From: Nonomuraea thailandensis
GTDB lineage: Bacteria > Actinomycetota > Actinomycetes > Streptosporangiales > Streptosporangiaceae
DNA length: 64,000 bases
Direction of reading: 5' to 3'
Assembly (NCBI RefSeq): GCF_024172165.1
Contig: NZ_JAMZEB010000001.1
Coordinates: 62,001-126,000, forward strand
Shown: positions 63,175 through 64,000 of the stretch, in pieces
Position numbering within the stretch: position 1 is the stretch's first letter
How the letters are laid out: every line of letters begins with the position of its first letter
The notes under the pieces: model-generated
The model's input: the letters and a program-made list of their open reading frames with translations, nothing else
What the model was told of the DNA's origin: nothing
Database searches by the model: none
Made by a program: the position numbers and the translations under genes

Positions 63175-63918
63175 TTGTCGCGCTCAACGCTGAACTACGT
63201 GGCCGGCATCATCCGCCGCCACCGCAAGGCCATCGGCTCCACCTGGCGGCGGCTCAACTCCGCCCAGCAAGCCCTGCTGGTCCTGGTCTACCTGCGCAAA
63301 GGCGAGACGTACACCGAGCTCGGCGCCGGGTTCGGCATCTCGATCGCCACCGCCTGGCGGTACGTGGAAGAGACCGTGGCCCTGCTGCGCGCCCGCGCCG
63401 TCACGCTCGACCGCGCCTTACGCCAGGCCACCCGTAACGGGCTGCACTACCTGGTGCTGGACGGCATGCTCATCCCCACCGACCGTGTGCACGCCGACCG
63501 GCCGTACTACTCGGCCAAACACCGCATGCACGGCATGAACGTCCAGGTCATCGCCTCCCCAGACGGCACCATCATCTGGACCTCCGGCTCGTTGCCGGGC
63601 AGCATCCACGACCTGACCGCCGCCCGCATCTGGGGCATCCTGCGCGCGCTGGCGCAGGCCGGCGTGCTGACGCTGGCCGACAAGGGCTACCAAGGCGCCG
63701 AAGGCCCAGTCGCCACGCCGTACAAAGGCCGCAACAAACCCGCCTCACAGAAGGCGGCCAACCGCTCCCACGCCCGGCTCCGCGGACCAGGCGAACGCGC
63801 CAACGCCCAGCTCAAAAGCTGGCGCATCCTCCGCAAGCTCCGCTGCTGCCCGCACAAGGCAGGCCAGCTCTGCAAGGCAATCGCCGTCCTGCAAAACTAC
63901 GAGCTCACCCGAGGATGA
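63175..63918 (+). CDS. IS5-family transposase (DDE_Tnp_4 type)
   Basis: This 247-residue protein starts TTG 63175 (LSRSTLNYVAGIIRRHRKAI) and has an HTH (ETYTELGAGFGISIATAWRY), then the DDE_4 core LVLDGMLIPTDRVHADRPYY, SGSLPGSIHDLTAARIWGI, LADKGYQGAEG and GERANAQLKSWRILRKL. Length is slightly short and the element has no clear left inverted repeat: only 31 bases separate it from the IS110 gene, so its left end may have been lost. The catalytic residues look intact. Confidence 0.8.
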   Translation: MSRSTLNYVAGIIRRHRKAIGSTWRRLNSAQQALLVLVYLRKGETYTELGAGFGISIATAWRYVEETVALLRARAVTLDRALRQATRNGLHYLVLDGMLIPTDRVHADRPYYSAKHRMHGMNVQVIASPDGTIIWTSGSLPGSIHDLTAARIWGILRALAQAGVLTLADKGYQGAEGPVATPYKGRNKPASQKAANRSHARLRGPGERANAQLKSWRILRKLRCCPHKAGQLCKAIAVLQNYELTRG

Positions 63919-64000
63919 AAAGGGCTCACTGGTGTGACGTTCACGTGTCGCTCCTTCGCCGATTAGCCTCCGCCACTTGGGACATCGGTCAAGCGGAACC

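Overview
The window is very GC-rich actinobacterial DNA: third codon positions are almost always G or C, GTG and TTG starts are common, and Shine-Dalgarno boxes are strong. The gene families (FxLD lanthipeptide genes, DUF574 methyltransferases, XRE-TPR regulators, a CU044_5270 protein beside an ECF sigma factor, DUF4192/DUF3560/DUF932 plasmid-type genes) point to a mycelial actinomycete, perhaps Streptosporangiales; that placement is inference. Almost everything here is accessory DNA: specialised metabolism, conjugation and plasmid-type genes, decayed prophage and insertion sequences. No tRNA, rRNA or CRISPR array was found.

Region 1 (1-4005) is a tightly coupled 2,3-dihydroxybenzoate-type cassette: a TPP-enzyme-like protein cut by the window edge, an EntA-like dehydrogenase, an isochorismate synthase and an isochorismatase. 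Region 2 (4017-10716) encodes a sigma/zinc-finger/transmembrane/extracellular fusion protein, two further Pro/Thr-rich membrane or secreted proteins, a VirD4/TraD-like coupling ATPase and a DUF4913-like protein; it reads as part of a conjugation module. Region 3 (10924-13655) holds frameshifted phage tail genes and a lower-GC stretch.

Region 4 (13754-25103) has an XRE-TPR regulator divergent from a DUF574 methyltransferase and small genes, then a complete FxLD lanthipeptide cluster: PCMT-like methyltransferase, 65-residue precursor, LanB, LanC, a thiopeptide-type SpaB_C protein and a helical partner. Region 5 (25105-29133) is a decaying block (HTH, membrane and pentapeptide pseudogenes) ending in a YihY membrane protein. 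After a large palindrome, region 6 (29680-40549) is a one-direction plasmid or integrative-element operon: SSB, ParB-like protein, PP2C-like protein, DUF932, DUF3560, VWA, DUF4192. Its parB-like gene has lost its 3' end to an IS5-family element; virtual excision restores the frame exactly.

Region 7 (40598-44651) is a collagen-repeat phage tail fibre pseudogene split by an IS21-family element (41635-44246) with a 6-bp target duplication; virtual excision again restores the frame. Region 8 (44766-47275) is a divergent XhoI/PaeR7I-like restriction-modification pair. Region 9 (47632-57928) has an XRE-TPR regulator and a SLOG protein facing a candidate specialised operon that I cannot match to a known system: DUF574 methyltransferase, two complementary degenerate aminoglycoside-phosphotransferase-like proteins flanking two tiny genes, a lone NMT1/SsuA-like lipoprotein, an O-methyltransferase and an MFS exporter. 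Region 10 (58000-64000) holds an ECF sigma factor with its CU044_5270 partner, then a graveyard of IS elements (ISL3-like remnant, IS110, IS5-like) and a membrane pseudogene with three frameshifts.

Functional grouping, as inference: two or three secondary-metabolite loci (catechol, lanthipeptide, the kinase/methyltransferase/MFS locus) are embedded in mobile DNA whose conjugation and maintenance genes are partly broken by IS insertion. Single-base frameshifts are frequent in the prophage and minus-strand debris, so real decay and sequencing error both need to be considered there.
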